From Actinomycetota bacterium (lineage in GTDB: Bacteria; Actinomycetota; Acidimicrobiia; Acidimicrobiales; Ilumatobacteraceae): DNA of 64,000 nucleotides. The notes under the pieces were generated by a model. The model saw only the letters and a list, made by a program, of their open reading frames with translations, was not told the DNA's origin and did not search any database. Below, one piece after another: positions 15,746 through 23,902 of this stretch (positions are counted from its first letter, which is position 1; each line of letters begins with the position of its first letter). The stretch covers positions 62,001 through 126,000 of the forward strand of contig WLIV01000007.1 in NCBI GenBank assembly GCA_009702045.1, written 5' to 3'. The position numbers and the translations under genes are program-made.

Positions 15746-16552
15746 ATGTCGAATCCCCTGATGAACGAGAAGGCTGCGGCCAATGCCGCTCGCGCCGGCT
15801 GGGGCGCCCCCGACCCGTCCACCCGCAGCACGCCGATCACGGATGGCCCGGTCAGCGCCTGGAGCCCGAAGGTCATGACGGTCGGCGGCACGGCCACCGC
15901 CACTGGCGTGTTGATGGTGTTGTTGCTCGCCACCGCCACGATCGGCTGGGTCATGGCGCCGAGCAGTTCCGCCAACGCCAGCGGGGCGCTCGGTCTGGCC
16001 ATCGGTGGTGTCGTCGTCGGTCTCATTTGCGCACTCGTGCTGCGCTTCAAGCCCACGCTGGCGCCGGTGCTCGCCCCGATCTACGCACTTGCCGAAGGGT
16101 TCGCTCTCGGCGTCATCTCCCATGCCTACGACGCGCAGTACAAGGGAATCGTCATCCAGGCCGTCGGGGCCACGCTCGGCGTGTTCGCCGTGATGTTGTT
16201 CCTCTACAAGTCGCGCATCTTGAAGGTCACCGAGCGCTTCAAGCGCATCGTCATGACCGCCACCATGGGCCTGATGCTGTTCTACGCCGTGTCGTTCGTG
16301 ATCGGCCTGTTCACCGGCTTCAGTTCGATCAGCTTCTTCAACTCGGCGAGCCCGATGGGCATCCTGTTCAGCGTCGTGGCGGCCGGCCTGGCGGCGATGA
16401 TGCTGGCGGTCGATTTCGACCTGATCGAGAAGGGCGCCAAGGAAGGCTGGCCCAAGGGTATGGAGTGGTATGCGGCCTTCGGTCTGCTGGCCACGCTGGT
16501 GTGGCTGTACCTCGAGATCCTGCGCCTGCTCAGCAAGCTCGAGCGCCGCTAA
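15746..16552 (+). CDS. Bax inhibitor-1/YccA family membrane protein
   Basis: The 268-residue protein has a soluble N-terminus of about 45 residues and seven hydrophobic helices between about 48 and 262. The last part contains AVDFDLIEKG and the following EWYAAFGLLATLVWLYLEIL, typical of the YccA/Bax-inhibitor-1-like family in actinobacteria, including the acidic residues of the proposed di-aspartyl sensor. Members act as pH-sensitive calcium-leak channels or as partners of membrane proteases; which applies here is unknown. The start ATG is set by the leaderless-type signal at 15733. Confidence 0.88.
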   Translation: MSNPLMNEKAAANAARAGWGAPDPSTRSTPITDGPVSAWSPKVMTVGGTATATGVLMVLLLATATIGWVMAPSSSANASGALGLAIGGVVVGLICALVLRFKPTLAPVLAPIYALAEGFALGVISHAYDAQYKGIVIQAVGATLGVFAVMLFLYKSRILKVTERFKRIVMTATMGLMLFYAVSFVIGLFTGFSSISFFNSASPMGILFSVVAAGLAAMMLAVDFDLIEKGAKEGWPKGMEWYAAFGLLATLVWLYLEILRLLSKLERR

Positions 16553-16583
16553 GCCGACGCAGGTTCTGCGGGTCTTCTCTCGG

Positions 16584-17573
16584 TCAGAGGTAGTAGCCGA
16601 GGACGTCGATGATGTAGTCGGTGGCGGCGCCGCCGCCACCGCACACCACGGTGACCTGGCGGCTGGCGTTGAGCGTGAGCGTGATCCCGTTGGCGAGAAT
16701 CTGACCAGCGGCCGACCAGTTGATTGTGGACGCCGTGACAGCGGTGACGCCGCCGGGGTTCACCGCGAGGTAGCCGCCGCTTGCAGTGCCGACCACGGTG
16801 ACGTTGGCGACCACCGCGGTGGCGAGCGCCGGAACAAAATCGGTGATTGCGACTGCGCCGGTGAGGGTGTTGATCGAGTTGGCGACGGACAACGTGGCGT
16901 TCGCCCCCGAACTGATGCGGCCGGACACGAAGCGCGAGTCGTACACGCGGCCGGGTGTGAGGGCATGGTACGAACCGGCCTCACCAGGCCCGGTGAGCCG
17001 CCGCCAACGGTGAGTGCCACTCGCGCTCACGCAGTACCAGAGGTCGCCGTTGTCGACGCGGAACATGCCTGCCAACCCGTTGGCTTGATCGGGCGCGCCA
17101 GCGCTGGTGTTGTCGGTCAGCTTCAACGGGGTGGGTCCGTCGAGCTTGGCACCGATACCGGTCTTGCTGGCGGCCAGAAGGCCGATGTACTGGCCGCTGG
17201 TCTGACCGCCGTCGGCGTATGCCGTGATCATCGAGAAGGCCGAGGTCGTATTGCTGTAGGACGCGTCATTCGTCACCGTGAACGCTGACTGATAGGGGGC
17301 TGACGCGAACCCTGCACCGGTGGCCGTGATGGACGTAGGAGATTGCACGGTCTGGGTCTGGTCACCGATGATGATGCTGCCGCCGTCGGTGGCGGCGGCG
17401 GGGTGGGCGAAGGCCAGGCCTCCGGCAGCGGCACCCACTGCGGCAGCGCCGAGGCCACGCAACATGTGTCGGCGGTTCACCACGGGCTCCGGGGCGGCGG
17501 ATTCCAACTCCTCAACGCGTGACTGCATCCGCCGCAGTTCAGCCTTCAGTTCGGCGAGTTCGTTGTGGTCCAT
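16584..17573 (-). CDS. Tat-exported surface protein with N-terminal coiled coil
   Basis: The 329-residue protein starts with a charged helical segment (about 1-28, ELKAELRRMQSRVEELE) that should form a coiled coil, then a Tat motif NRRHMLRGLG (33-42) and a hydrophobic stretch ending in AHPAAA-TD. The exported part includes RVYDSR near 210, then NVTVVGTASGGYLAVNPGG and IIDVLGYY at the end. This pattern resembles the beta-rich repeat domain found in actinobacterial secreted proteins (YD[ST]R...NVTV...GY(L/F)xVxPxG...VxGYY). A cytoplasmic coiled coil in front of a Tat signal is unusual. GGAGGACACC precedes the ATG. Confidence 0.75.
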   Translation of the reverse strand: MDHNELAELKAELRRMQSRVEELESAAPEPVVNRRHMLRGLGAAAVGAAAGGLAFAHPAAATDGGSIIIGDQTQTVQSPTSITATGAGFASAPYQSAFTVTNDASYSNTTSAFSMITAYADGGQTSGQYIGLLAASKTGIGAKLDGPTPLKLTDNTSAGAPDQANGLAGMFRVDNGDLWYCVSASGTHRWRRLTGPGEAGSYHALTPGRVYDSRFVSGRISSGANATLSVANSINTLTGAVAITDFVPALATAVVANVTVVGTASGGYLAVNPGGVTAVTASTINWSAAGQILANGITLTLNASRQVTVVCGGGGAATDYIIDVLGYYL

Positions 17574-17590
17574 GGTGTCCTCCGGTGGTA

Positions 17591-18214
17591 TTAGTCCTTG
17601 TCGGGTTCTCGCGGACAGTACTCCTGAGTGTCTCTATTGAAAAGGGCCGATGACCGGTTTTCGCGTTCGCGCAAGGTGTTGAATCGGCGGCGCACCGTGC
17701 TGGCGAACCACCGCTCGCGCTCGATCCCGATGACGTGCACATCGGTGAACTCTCCGTCGACGAGCATCCGCTCACGCAGCACGCCAAGGCGTACCGCCGA
17801 ACCACGGCGGATACCCGACTCGAACGAGTGCACGTTGTGCTCGAACGAGTGGGCATAGAGCCACCGGATCGGCCACTCGTTGAACGCCCATTCCGTGAAT
17901 GCCAATCCACCTTCCATCACCAGACCCGAACCGCGGTGCTCGGGGCCGCTGTACAACGACACCCAGCCGTGGCCGGCACGCAGATCCAAGTCGTGCAGTT
18001 GTAGGTAGCCGACCACCGTTCCGGTGTCGCGACCCTCCACCACCATGATCTGCTGGGTCTGCTTCCAGAGCGCAGCTTCGTACTCCTCGATGGGTGGCAT
18101 CGCCCCGCGGTACCGCCACGTGAGCGCCGTCGCCGGATCCGACTCGATCGCATACAGGCGCAGGTAGTCGCTGGGGAGCACGGGGCGCAGCACAATCCGA
18201 TTCGTGGTGATCAT
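17591..18214 (-). CDS. GNAT family N-acetyltransferase (RimJ-like)
   Basis: The 207-residue protein begins ITTNRIVLRPVLPSDYLRLY, the classic RimJ/RimL N-terminus, and continues with VVGYLQLHDLDLRAGHG, an HRGSGLVMEG acetyl-CoA loop and a LYAHSFEHNVHS segment near 115-130. It is a GNAT-fold acetyltransferase of unknown acceptor, possibly protein N-termini, amino sugars or polyamines. The ATG at 18214 overlaps the stop of the upstream gene (ATGA), and GGGGAGG precedes it. It belongs to a three-gene operon with 18211-18753 and 18768-19214. Confidence 0.85.
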   Translation of the reverse strand: MITTNRIVLRPVLPSDYLRLYAIESDPATALTWRYRGAMPPIEEYEAALWKQTQQIMVVEGRDTGTVVGYLQLHDLDLRAGHGWVSLYSGPEHRGSGLVMEGGLAFTEWAFNEWPIRWLYAHSFEHNVHSFESGIRRGSAVRLGVLRERMLVDGEFTDVHVIGIERERWFASTVRRRFNTLRERENRSSALFNRDTQEYCPREPDKD

Positions 18215-18753
18215 GTGTGCGCCTCCCCTGTGCTGGTGGCTGCCCACTCGCTGAATCGCTCGCGGGTGAGCGCCGAGACGGTGCGCTGCTCCAGTCGGCC
18301 AGCGACCTGCGCGAACGACGGATAGGTGACCTCCACCTCGAACAGGTTGGCCATCTCGCCCAGCACATCCGGATCGCCCTCGAAGCGCTCGTGGTACAGC
18401 CGCCGGATCGGGGATCCGGTGAACGCCGCGCGGATGATCTCGGGGGCGAACTGCCGCGCAAGGGAAAGTGAGCGCTCATCGGGTCGGGCGAAGTACTCGA
18501 GAGTGCCTGTTGTCGATGCCCCGGCGTCGGTGAGCACGCCGCACGCAACCGGGCGACCAGTCTCGTTGTGGATGATCACTCCCGCTGCCACGCTCTGAGC
18601 GTTCTCCAGCAAGATCGACGGTTCGAGGCCCTTGCGGCTGAACCGCCACCAACGCGGATCGACGAGCGTCACCAACTCATAGACGAACGGAACGTCGGCG
18701 GCTGAGATCAGCCGCCATCCCGGCTGCGCTCCAGGTATCGGTGATTCGGTCAT
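18211..18753 (-). CDS. GNAT-like protein, second gene of a three-gene operon
   Basis: The 180-residue protein has the expected order of GNAT elements: an N-terminal strand and helix (WRLISAADVPFVYELV), a central AAGVIIHNETGRPVACGVL beta hairpin, and a C-terminal RRLYHERFE segment like that of the neighbouring acetyltransferase (RWLYAHSFE). The Q/RxxGxG/A loop is degenerate, so acetyl-CoA binding is uncertain and it may be an inactive or diverged partner of the downstream GNAT. The pair probably arose by duplication. It lies 14 bases after the upstream gene. Confidence 0.65.
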   Translation of the reverse strand: MTESPIPGAQPGWRLISAADVPFVYELVTLVDPRWWRFSRKGLEPSILLENAQSVAAGVIIHNETGRPVACGVLTDAGASTTGTLEYFARPDERSLSLARQFAPEIIRAAFTGSPIRRLYHERFEGDPDVLGEMANLFEVEVTYPSFAQVAGRLEQRTVSALTRERFSEWAATSTGEAHT

Positions 18754-18767
18754 CCGAACTGTCCCCC

Positions 18768-19214
18768 TTAGTGCAGCAACGCTGCTCCGACGCGCACGTC
18801 GTCGGCGAGATCACGCACAATCAAGTTCAACACTCGCACAGTCGGGCCATCGGTCGCAGGGTCGACGGACGCACGATGATCCTCGCATTCGGCGAGCAAT
18901 CCTGGAAGTACGACGGTGTACACGCTCCGCAGTATCTCGTTCGTGGTGGTCGCCCGGCGCAGCGCAACGATGCTTCGCTCGATCACGTCGTCTGCGGGCA
19001 CGGTGAGCGTGGCTGCGTCGAGTTCGTCGAGTTCTGGGAATCGTTGCGCCAGCAGGTCGGCATGCCAGGCGAGATGGTGAGCATGGGCGGCCAGCACCGG
19101 TTTGACCATCGGGTCGGAGGCGGTGGCCGCCTGTGTGCCGAGCAGTTCGAACAACTGGAGACACAGCCAACGATGATGACCCAGTCGCCGGGCGTTCTGC
19201 AGCATGTCGGGCAT
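18768..19214 (-). CDS. Helical HxxxH protein of unknown function (ferritin-like fold suspected)
   Basis: The 148-residue protein is predicted all-helical. It contains HAHHLAWHADLL near 43-54 and conserved acidic residues (ELDELD, AECEDH), a pattern reminiscent of ferritin-like four-helix bundles, although the usual ExxH iron ligands are not clearly present. I do not recognise the family. TAGGCT is 8 bases before the ATG (19223-19228), a leaderless-type start. It heads an operon with two GNAT-like genes, which hints at a role in regulating or supplying them, but this is speculative. Confidence 0.6.
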   Translation of the reverse strand: MPDMLQNARRLGHHRWLCLQLFELLGTQAATASDPMVKPVLAAHAHHLAWHADLLAQRFPELDELDAATLTVPADDVIERSIVALRRATTTNEILRSVYTVVLPGLLAECEDHRASVDPATDGPTVRVLNLIVRDLADDVRVGAALLH

Positions 19215-19256
19215 GAGCGGCGAGCCTAGTGGTGGCGTTGCCGGGCCCGCCGGCGC

Positions 19257-19463
19257 TCAGCCCGCGGCGCGTCGCGCTGTGGGCTGCTGGGACAGCAGCT
19301 CGTCGGGCAACGCTGTACCGGTGACCTCGTCGGTCCAGTAGGTGCCGGCATCCAGGCGAGCCAGGGCGACTTCCACTCCGGCCAGATCGCGTTCGATCGC
19401 GTCGAGGTCGAGCACCGTGTCCTCGGTGGGCGCAGCGGCTACCGGCGTCATCTCGTCGCTCAT
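19257..19463 (-). CDS. Small DksA/TraR-like protein without the zinc-finger cysteines
   Basis: The 68-residue protein contains LDAIERDLAGVEVALARLDAG, then TYWTDEVTGTALPDELLSQQP and TARRAAG. This follows the C-terminal DksA/TraR pattern (helix IxxALxRLxxGxYGxCxxCGxxIxxxRLxxxPxAxxC), but every zinc-ligand Cys is replaced, by Trp, Thr and Ala. It is therefore a Cys-less derivative, if the relationship is real. DksA/TraR proteins bind RNA polymerase through the secondary channel. The ATG at 19463 has TAGCCT 8 bases upstream (19472-19477). It is divergent from the ABC operon, with 78 bases between start codons. Confidence 0.65.
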   Translation of the reverse strand: MSDEMTPVAAAPTEDTVLDLDAIERDLAGVEVALARLDAGTYWTDEVTGTALPDELLSQQPTARRAAG

Positions 19464-19471
19464 GGCCGGTG

Positions 19472-19477
19472 AGGCTA
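19472..19477 (-). promoter_or_regulatory. Candidate -10 for a leaderless start (TAGCCT)
   Basis: On the minus strand TAGCCT is followed by 8 bases and the ATG at 19463, with no Shine-Dalgarno. It lies in the intergenic region shared with the divergent ABC transporter operon. Confidence 0.4.
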
Positions 19478-19529
19478 TCCGTTCACCCACAGTTCGTTCT
19501 CGGCGTGCGGGATGGCCCTGGCGATGGCG

Positions 19530-19535
19530 TATGGT
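19530..19535 (+). promoter_or_regulatory. Candidate -10 of the ABC importer operon (TATGGT)
   Basis: TATGGT lies 6 bases before the GTG at 19542 and helps decide that start over three in-frame ATG/GTG codons upstream, because a transcript initiated here would begin at or next to the GTG. No -35 is clear. Confidence 0.4.
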
Positions 19536-19541
19536 GCCTGC

Positions 19542-20552
19542 GTGGCACGGGTACGGCTGGAACATGTTTCCAAACAGTTCGGTGAAGGCGACGAGCAGGT
19601 CACTGCTGTAGACGACCTTTCGCTCGACATTCTGGATCATGAGTTCATGATCCTGCTCGGCCCCTCGGGGTGCGGGAAGAGCACGTTGTTGCGGATGGTG
19701 GCGGGTCTTGAGGACCCCAGCGTCGGCGATGTGTTCATCGGCGAACAACGGGTCAACGACGAGTTGCCCAAGCTGCGCGACATCGCGATGGTGTTCCAGA
19801 GCTACGCGCTGTATCCCCACAAGACGGTGCGGGCGAACATCGAGTTCCCGCTGAAGGTGCGTGGTGTGCCGAAGGCTGAACGTGCGGAGCAGGCGTTGCA
19901 TGCCGCCGAGATCTTGGGTCTGGCCGAGTACATGAAGCGCAAGCCCGGTCAGCTCAGTGGCGGCCAGCGTCAGCGTGTGGCGCTTGCTCGGGCGATCGTG
20001 CGCAAGCCGGCCGTGTTCTTGATGGACGAGCCGCTGTCGAACCTCGATGCCAAGCTGCGCGGCGACACCCGCACCGAACTCGTCGACCTGCACCGCAGGC
20101 TCGACAGCACGTTCATCTACGTCACCCACGATCAGGTGGAGGCGATGACGATGGGCAGCCGCGTGGCGGTGATGAACGCCGGCCGCCTTGAGCAGGTGGG
20201 CACCCCGCAAGAGGTGTACGACCGACCCGCCAGCGCGTTCGTGGCCCAGTTCATCGGCACCCCGCCGATGAACGTGCTGCCCGTGGGCCTGTTGGGCACG
20301 AACGATGTGCAGGTGGGTATCCGCCCCGAGCATTTGCTGCTTGCGTCGGAAGGTCGTCTGTCGGGCAACGTGTACCAAGTGGAACACCTCGGTCACGAGG
20401 TGCTGGTGCACGCTGAGTCGACGGCCGGTCGCCTCGTTGCCCGCGTCGACCCGGCCAGTGATCTGCCGGTGGTTGGTGATGCCGTGCGCTTCGACGCCGC
20501 AGATCATCATCTGCATCGTTTCGATGCACACTCGGGGATGAGGGTGTCGTGA
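19542..20552 (+). CDS. ABC transporter ATP-binding subunit, CUT1 sugar/glycerol-phosphate type (UgpC/MsmX-like)
   Basis: The 336-residue protein has Walker A GPSGCGKST near 39-47, Q-loop VFQSYALYPH, signature LSGGQRQRVA, Walker B VFLMDEPLSNLDAKLR and the switch His in YVTHDQVEA. The C-terminal TOBE/MalK regulatory domain (about 240-336) includes VGIRPEHL. This is a MalK/UgpC-class ATPase of the carbohydrate uptake family 1. It energises the two permeases encoded next. The GTG at 19542 gives the conserved ARVRLEHVSKQFG start. The stop overlaps the next gene by 4 bases (GTGA). Confidence 0.94.
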   Translation: MARVRLEHVSKQFGEGDEQVTAVDDLSLDILDHEFMILLGPSGCGKSTLLRMVAGLEDPSVGDVFIGEQRVNDELPKLRDIAMVFQSYALYPHKTVRANIEFPLKVRGVPKAERAEQALHAAEILGLAEYMKRKPGQLSGGQRQRVALARAIVRKPAVFLMDEPLSNLDAKLRGDTRTELVDLHRRLDSTFIYVTHDQVEAMTMGSRVAVMNAGRLEQVGTPQEVYDRPASAFVAQFIGTPPMNVLPVGLLGTNDVQVGIRPEHLLLASEGRLSGNVYQVEHLGHEVLVHAESTAGRLVARVDPASDLPVVGDAVRFDAADHHLHRFDAHSGMRVS

Positions 20553-21445
20553 AGCGCAAGTTGCGCGACCTGCCGCCCGCGCTGCTGATGCTGGTGCCGT
20601 CGCTCGGGTTGTTGGCCGTCTGGACGATCTATCCGTTGGTGAGAGCAGTCGATTACGGCCACAAGGCCTGCGACATTTCGGTTCGCAACTGCCGCGACGT
20701 TGGCTGGGATCGCTACTGGACGGTGTTCCAGAGCAAGGAGTTCCAAGACGCGCTCCTCGTCTCGCTGAAGCTCGCACTGATGACGGTGCCCGTCGGGTTG
20801 GTGCTCGGTATCGGCCTGGCGGTGCTCGCCGACAAGCAGTTGAAGGGCATCGGCATCTTCCGCACCGTGTTCTCCAGCACCGTCGCTACCAGCGTCGCCG
20901 TGGCCAGCCTGGTGTGGTTCGTGCTGCTGCAACCGCAGGTCGGCGTGCTCGCCGATCTCCTCAGCGGCTGGATCCCGAAGCTGAAGAACCCGGGTCTGCT
21001 CAACGACTCCAGCACAGCGCTGCCGGCGGTGGCGCTCAGCAGTATCTGGGCCAGCCTCGGGTTCACGTTCATCATCATCATGGCGGGCCTGCAGAGCGTG
21101 CCCCGCGACCTCTATGAGAGCGCCTTCGTCGATGGTGCCGGAAGCTTCCGCCGCTTCACCAACGTGACCCTGCCGATGCTGACACCGTCGATCCTGTTCG
21201 TCACGGTGGTGCTCACCACCCGCGCGCTGCAGGCCTATGGCGAGATCGCGCTGCTCACCGGTGGTGGCCCGCAGGACACCAAGGCCACCACCACCATCCC
21301 GTATCTGATCTACGGGAACAACTCGCTGGTCCACAACGACATCGGCATCAAGTCCGCGTCGGCGGTCCTGTTGTTCCTGCTGTGCCTCACGTTCGCTGCG
21401 GTGCAGTTCCGTGGCTTCGGCAAGCGAGTGCACTATGGCAACTGA
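20549..21445 (+). CDS. ABC transporter permease, CUT1 family (UgpA-like)
   Basis: The 298-residue protein has six predicted membrane helices, a long first periplasmic loop (about 35-70) and the EAA cytoplasmic-loop region YESAFVDGAGSFRRFTNVTLPML, which docks on the ATPase. This is the UgpA/MalF-like first permease of a carbohydrate or glycerol-phosphate importer. Its GTG start overlaps the ATPase gene stop. The C-terminus overlaps the second permease by 11 bases. Confidence 0.92.
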   Translation: MKRKLRDLPPALLMLVPSLGLLAVWTIYPLVRAVDYGHKACDISVRNCRDVGWDRYWTVFQSKEFQDALLVSLKLALMTVPVGLVLGIGLAVLADKQLKGIGIFRTVFSSTVATSVAVASLVWFVLLQPQVGVLADLLSGWIPKLKNPGLLNDSSTALPAVALSSIWASLGFTFIIIMAGLQSVPRDLYESAFVDGAGSFRRFTNVTLPMLTPSILFVTVVLTTRALQAYGEIALLTGGGPQDTKATTTIPYLIYGNNSLVHNDIGIKSASAVLLFLLCLTFAAVQFRGFGKRVHYGN

Positions 21446-22271
21446 CACGGTGCGCGGTGCTCGCAAGTTCGGCCGTTACAGCCTGCTCGTCGCGGTCGCA
21501 GCCATCGTGCTGTTCCCGATCTACGCCGTACTGCTCCAGGCGTTGAAGTCGGGAGCCGACGCGTTCGATCACCCACGTTCGCTGCTGCCGGTCGACCTCA
21601 CCTTCGACACGATCCGTTCGGCCTGGACAGCGGGCAACCTCGGCAAGTTGCTGATGAACAGTCTGTTCGTGTCCACCGTGGTCACGATCGGGGTCATCGT
21701 CACCAGCCTGCTGGCCGGGTACGCGTTCGCCTTCTTGAACTTTCCGTTGAAGAAGATCGTGTTTGCCATCTACCTGTCGACGATGCTGGTGCCCGGTGAG
21801 GTCACCGTGGTCATCAACCAGCGCACGGCCGATTCGTTCGGCTGGTTGAACACCTACCAGGGTCTGATCGTGCCGTCGCTCGCCAGCACGTTCGGCGTGT
21901 TCCTCGTGCGCCAGGTGTTCCTTCAGATTCCGAAAGAACTGCGCGAGGCCGCCGCACTCGACGGTGTCGGCCATCTGCGGTTCCTTTACGAGGTCGCCGC
22001 GCCGCTCAGTCGGCCGACGCTCGGTGCGCTCGGTTTGTTTACGTTCCTCGGTACCTGGAACGCTTACCTTTGGCCGTCGCAGGTCGTCAACGACAATGCT
22101 CACCGAACCATCCAACTTGGGCTCGAGCGGTTGAAGACGCCCAACGACATCAGCAAGTTCAATCTCGTCACAGGAGGACTCGTGGTGGCTGCACTTCCGA
22201 TTTTCATCATGCTGGTCGTATTCCAGCGTCAACTCGTTCGCGGTCTCACCGCCGGGGCGGTGAAGGGCTGA
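21435..22271 (+). CDS. ABC transporter permease, CUT1 family (UgpE-like)
   Basis: The 278-residue protein has six membrane helices and the EAA motif around ELREAAALDGVGHLRFLYEVAAPL. The sequence TMLVPGEVTVVINQ in the middle is typical of UgpE/LacG-like permeases. With the UgpA-like partner it forms the translocation channel. I chose the ATG at 21435, within the end of the previous gene; an earlier GTG at 21411 would extend the overlap. The stop overlaps the binding-protein ATG by one base (TGATG). Confidence 0.92.
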   Translation: MATDTVRGARKFGRYSLLVAVAAIVLFPIYAVLLQALKSGADAFDHPRSLLPVDLTFDTIRSAWTAGNLGKLLMNSLFVSTVVTIGVIVTSLLAGYAFAFLNFPLKKIVFAIYLSTMLVPGEVTVVINQRTADSFGWLNTYQGLIVPSLASTFGVFLVRQVFLQIPKELREAAALDGVGHLRFLYEVAAPLSRPTLGALGLFTFLGTWNAYLWPSQVVNDNAHRTIQLGLERLKTPNDISKFNLVTGGLVVAALPIFIMLVVFQRQLVRGLTAGAVKG

Positions 22272-23758
22272 TGCGTACTGTTCGAAACTCGCGCCGCACC
22301 CACGGCTTCGCAGTCCTCGTCGCTGTCGGCCTGCTTGCCGCCGCATGTAGCGATGGCGGCAGCATCACCGACACCGGTGACACAATCACCACCACCGTGC
22401 CCGGCGACACGATGGCCCCCACCACCACGGTGGCCGCCGACACGCTTCCCGATTGCCCCACCGATGCACTCGCGTCGGCCACTGGCCCCGTCGAGATCTC
22501 CTTCTGGCACGGCATGAGCAGTGTCCTGAACGACGAGCTGATCAAGCTCACCGATCTGTACAACAGCAGCCAGACCAAGGTGCACGTCACGCTCACGGGC
22601 CAGACCTACGAGACCACCATCGACAACTACTTGCAGGCCAGCCAGTCCAGCCGACCCGACCTCGTGCAGATGCCCGAGTACATGGTGCAGAGCTTGGTCG
22701 ACACACACAGCACGGTCCCGGTCGGCAAGTGCATCGCCGCCAGCGGCTTCGACACGTCGTCGTTCCTGCCCACGGCATTGACCGCGTACTCCACCCAGGG
22801 GGTCCAGTGGGGTATGCCCTTCAACCTGTCGAATCCGGTGTTGTACTACAGCAAGAAGGCGTTCACGGCTGCGGGTCTCGACCCCAACAAGCCGCCGCAA
22901 TCGCTCGACGAGCTGCGCGCTGATTCGCAGAAGATCGTCGACTCCGGTGCTGCCAAGTACGGCTTGGCCCTCGACTCGGGCTTCGACTCGGGTGGCGGCT
23001 GGTACGTCGAGCAGTGGTTTGCCAAGGCTCAGGAGTTCTATGTCGACGGCGACAACGGCCGCACGAACCGCGCCACGCAGGTGCTGTACAACAACCAGAC
23101 CGGCGCCGATCTGCTCACCTTCCTGCAGACGATGATCAATGACGGTCTCGCCGTCAGCGTCGGCGACAACGCCGGAGGTCAGGACGACCTGTTGAAATTG
23201 GCTGACGCCAAGGAGCCGGCAGCGATGTCGATCCACACGTCGGCTGCGCTCGGCGGCGCGTTGTCGATCCTGGCATCCGGTACCTTCCCGAACCTCAAGG
23301 ACACCGACCTCGGTATCGGGCCGATGCCCGGTCCTGATGGCAAGCCCGGAGCCCTCATCGGCGGCGCTTCGCTGTGGCCGGTGGACTCCGGTGACGACGT
23401 CAAGACCGCCGCCACGTGGGACTTCATCCAGTTCTTGGTGAGCGCCGAGCAGCAGAGCGAATGGGCGAGCGTCACCGGCTATATCCCGGTGCGCACCGAT
23501 GCGCTGTCCGTCGACCCGTACAAGACCAAGCTGGCCACCGACCCACGTTTCAGCGTCGCCTACGACCAGTTGAAGGCCTCCCCCGACGCGCTCACGTCCG
23601 CCGGTCCGGTGGTCGGTCCGCTGCGTGAGATGCGCTCGGTGTTGGCCCAAGCGATCGCCAAGGTCTTCGGCGGTGCCGATGTGAAAGCCACGCTGGCCGA
23701 CGCCTCGGCGCAGGCCAATCAGCTGATCACCAACTACAACCAACTCAACGGCGGCTGA
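22271..23758 (+). CDS. Extracellular solute-binding lipoprotein (UgpB-like), importer component
   Basis: The 495-residue protein has a lipoprotein signal with lipobox LAAAC (Cys near 26), a Thr-rich linker of about 40 residues, then a family-1 binding-protein fold. EISFWHGMSSVLNDELIKL near 78-96 matches the start of mature UgpB-like proteins, and WGMPFNLSNPVLYYSKKAF is a typical hinge-side segment. Likely ligands are sn-glycerol-3-phosphate, glycerophosphodiesters or an oligosaccharide; specificity cannot be settled by eye. It is the last gene of the four-gene importer, and a repeat hairpin follows 22 bases after the stop. Confidence 0.92.
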   Translation: MRTVRNSRRTHGFAVLVAVGLLAAACSDGGSITDTGDTITTTVPGDTMAPTTTVAADTLPDCPTDALASATGPVEISFWHGMSSVLNDELIKLTDLYNSSQTKVHVTLTGQTYETTIDNYLQASQSSRPDLVQMPEYMVQSLVDTHSTVPVGKCIAASGFDTSSFLPTALTAYSTQGVQWGMPFNLSNPVLYYSKKAFTAAGLDPNKPPQSLDELRADSQKIVDSGAAKYGLALDSGFDSGGGWYVEQWFAKAQEFYVDGDNGRTNRATQVLYNNQTGADLLTFLQTMINDGLAVSVGDNAGGQDDLLKLADAKEPAAMSIHTSAALGGALSILASGTFPNLKDTDLGIGPMPGPDGKPGALIGGASLWPVDSGDDVKTAATWDFIQFLVSAEQQSEWASVTGYIPVRTDALSVDPYKTKLATDPRFSVAYDQLKASPDALTSAGPVVGPLREMRSVLAQAIAKVFGGADVKATLADASAQANQLITNYNQLNGG

Positions 23759-23780
23759 CCCACCCTGGTCCCGCCGTCGG

Positions 23781-23852
23781 TTTCTGGGAAGCACTCTTCC
23801 CAATCTCGTTTCTGGGAAGGCCCAGTCCCGCTTTGCGGGACTGGGCCTTCCC
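23781..23852 (-). repeat. Palindromic repeat A, copy 1 (left flank of DUF559 gene 1, reverse orientation)
   Basis: The element has two hairpins. The large one is a perfect 18-base stem, 23814-23831 with 23835-23852, around a TTT loop (arms begin GGGAAGGCCCAGTCCCGC). The small one pairs TGGGAAG (23785-23791) with CTTCCCA (23796-23802). TTTCTGGGAAG occurs directly at 23781 and again at 23810. Read on the minus strand, the order (large hairpin, AGAAACGAGATTGGGAAG, CTTCCCAGAAACCG) matches copy 2 at 24838-24915 and copy 3 at 36953-37030. It could also terminate the ABC operon. Confidence 0.85.
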
Positions 23853-23902
23853 ATTTCGAGTGCATCTGCCGGATCGCCGATGGCGCCGTACCCAGTTCGG
23901 GC

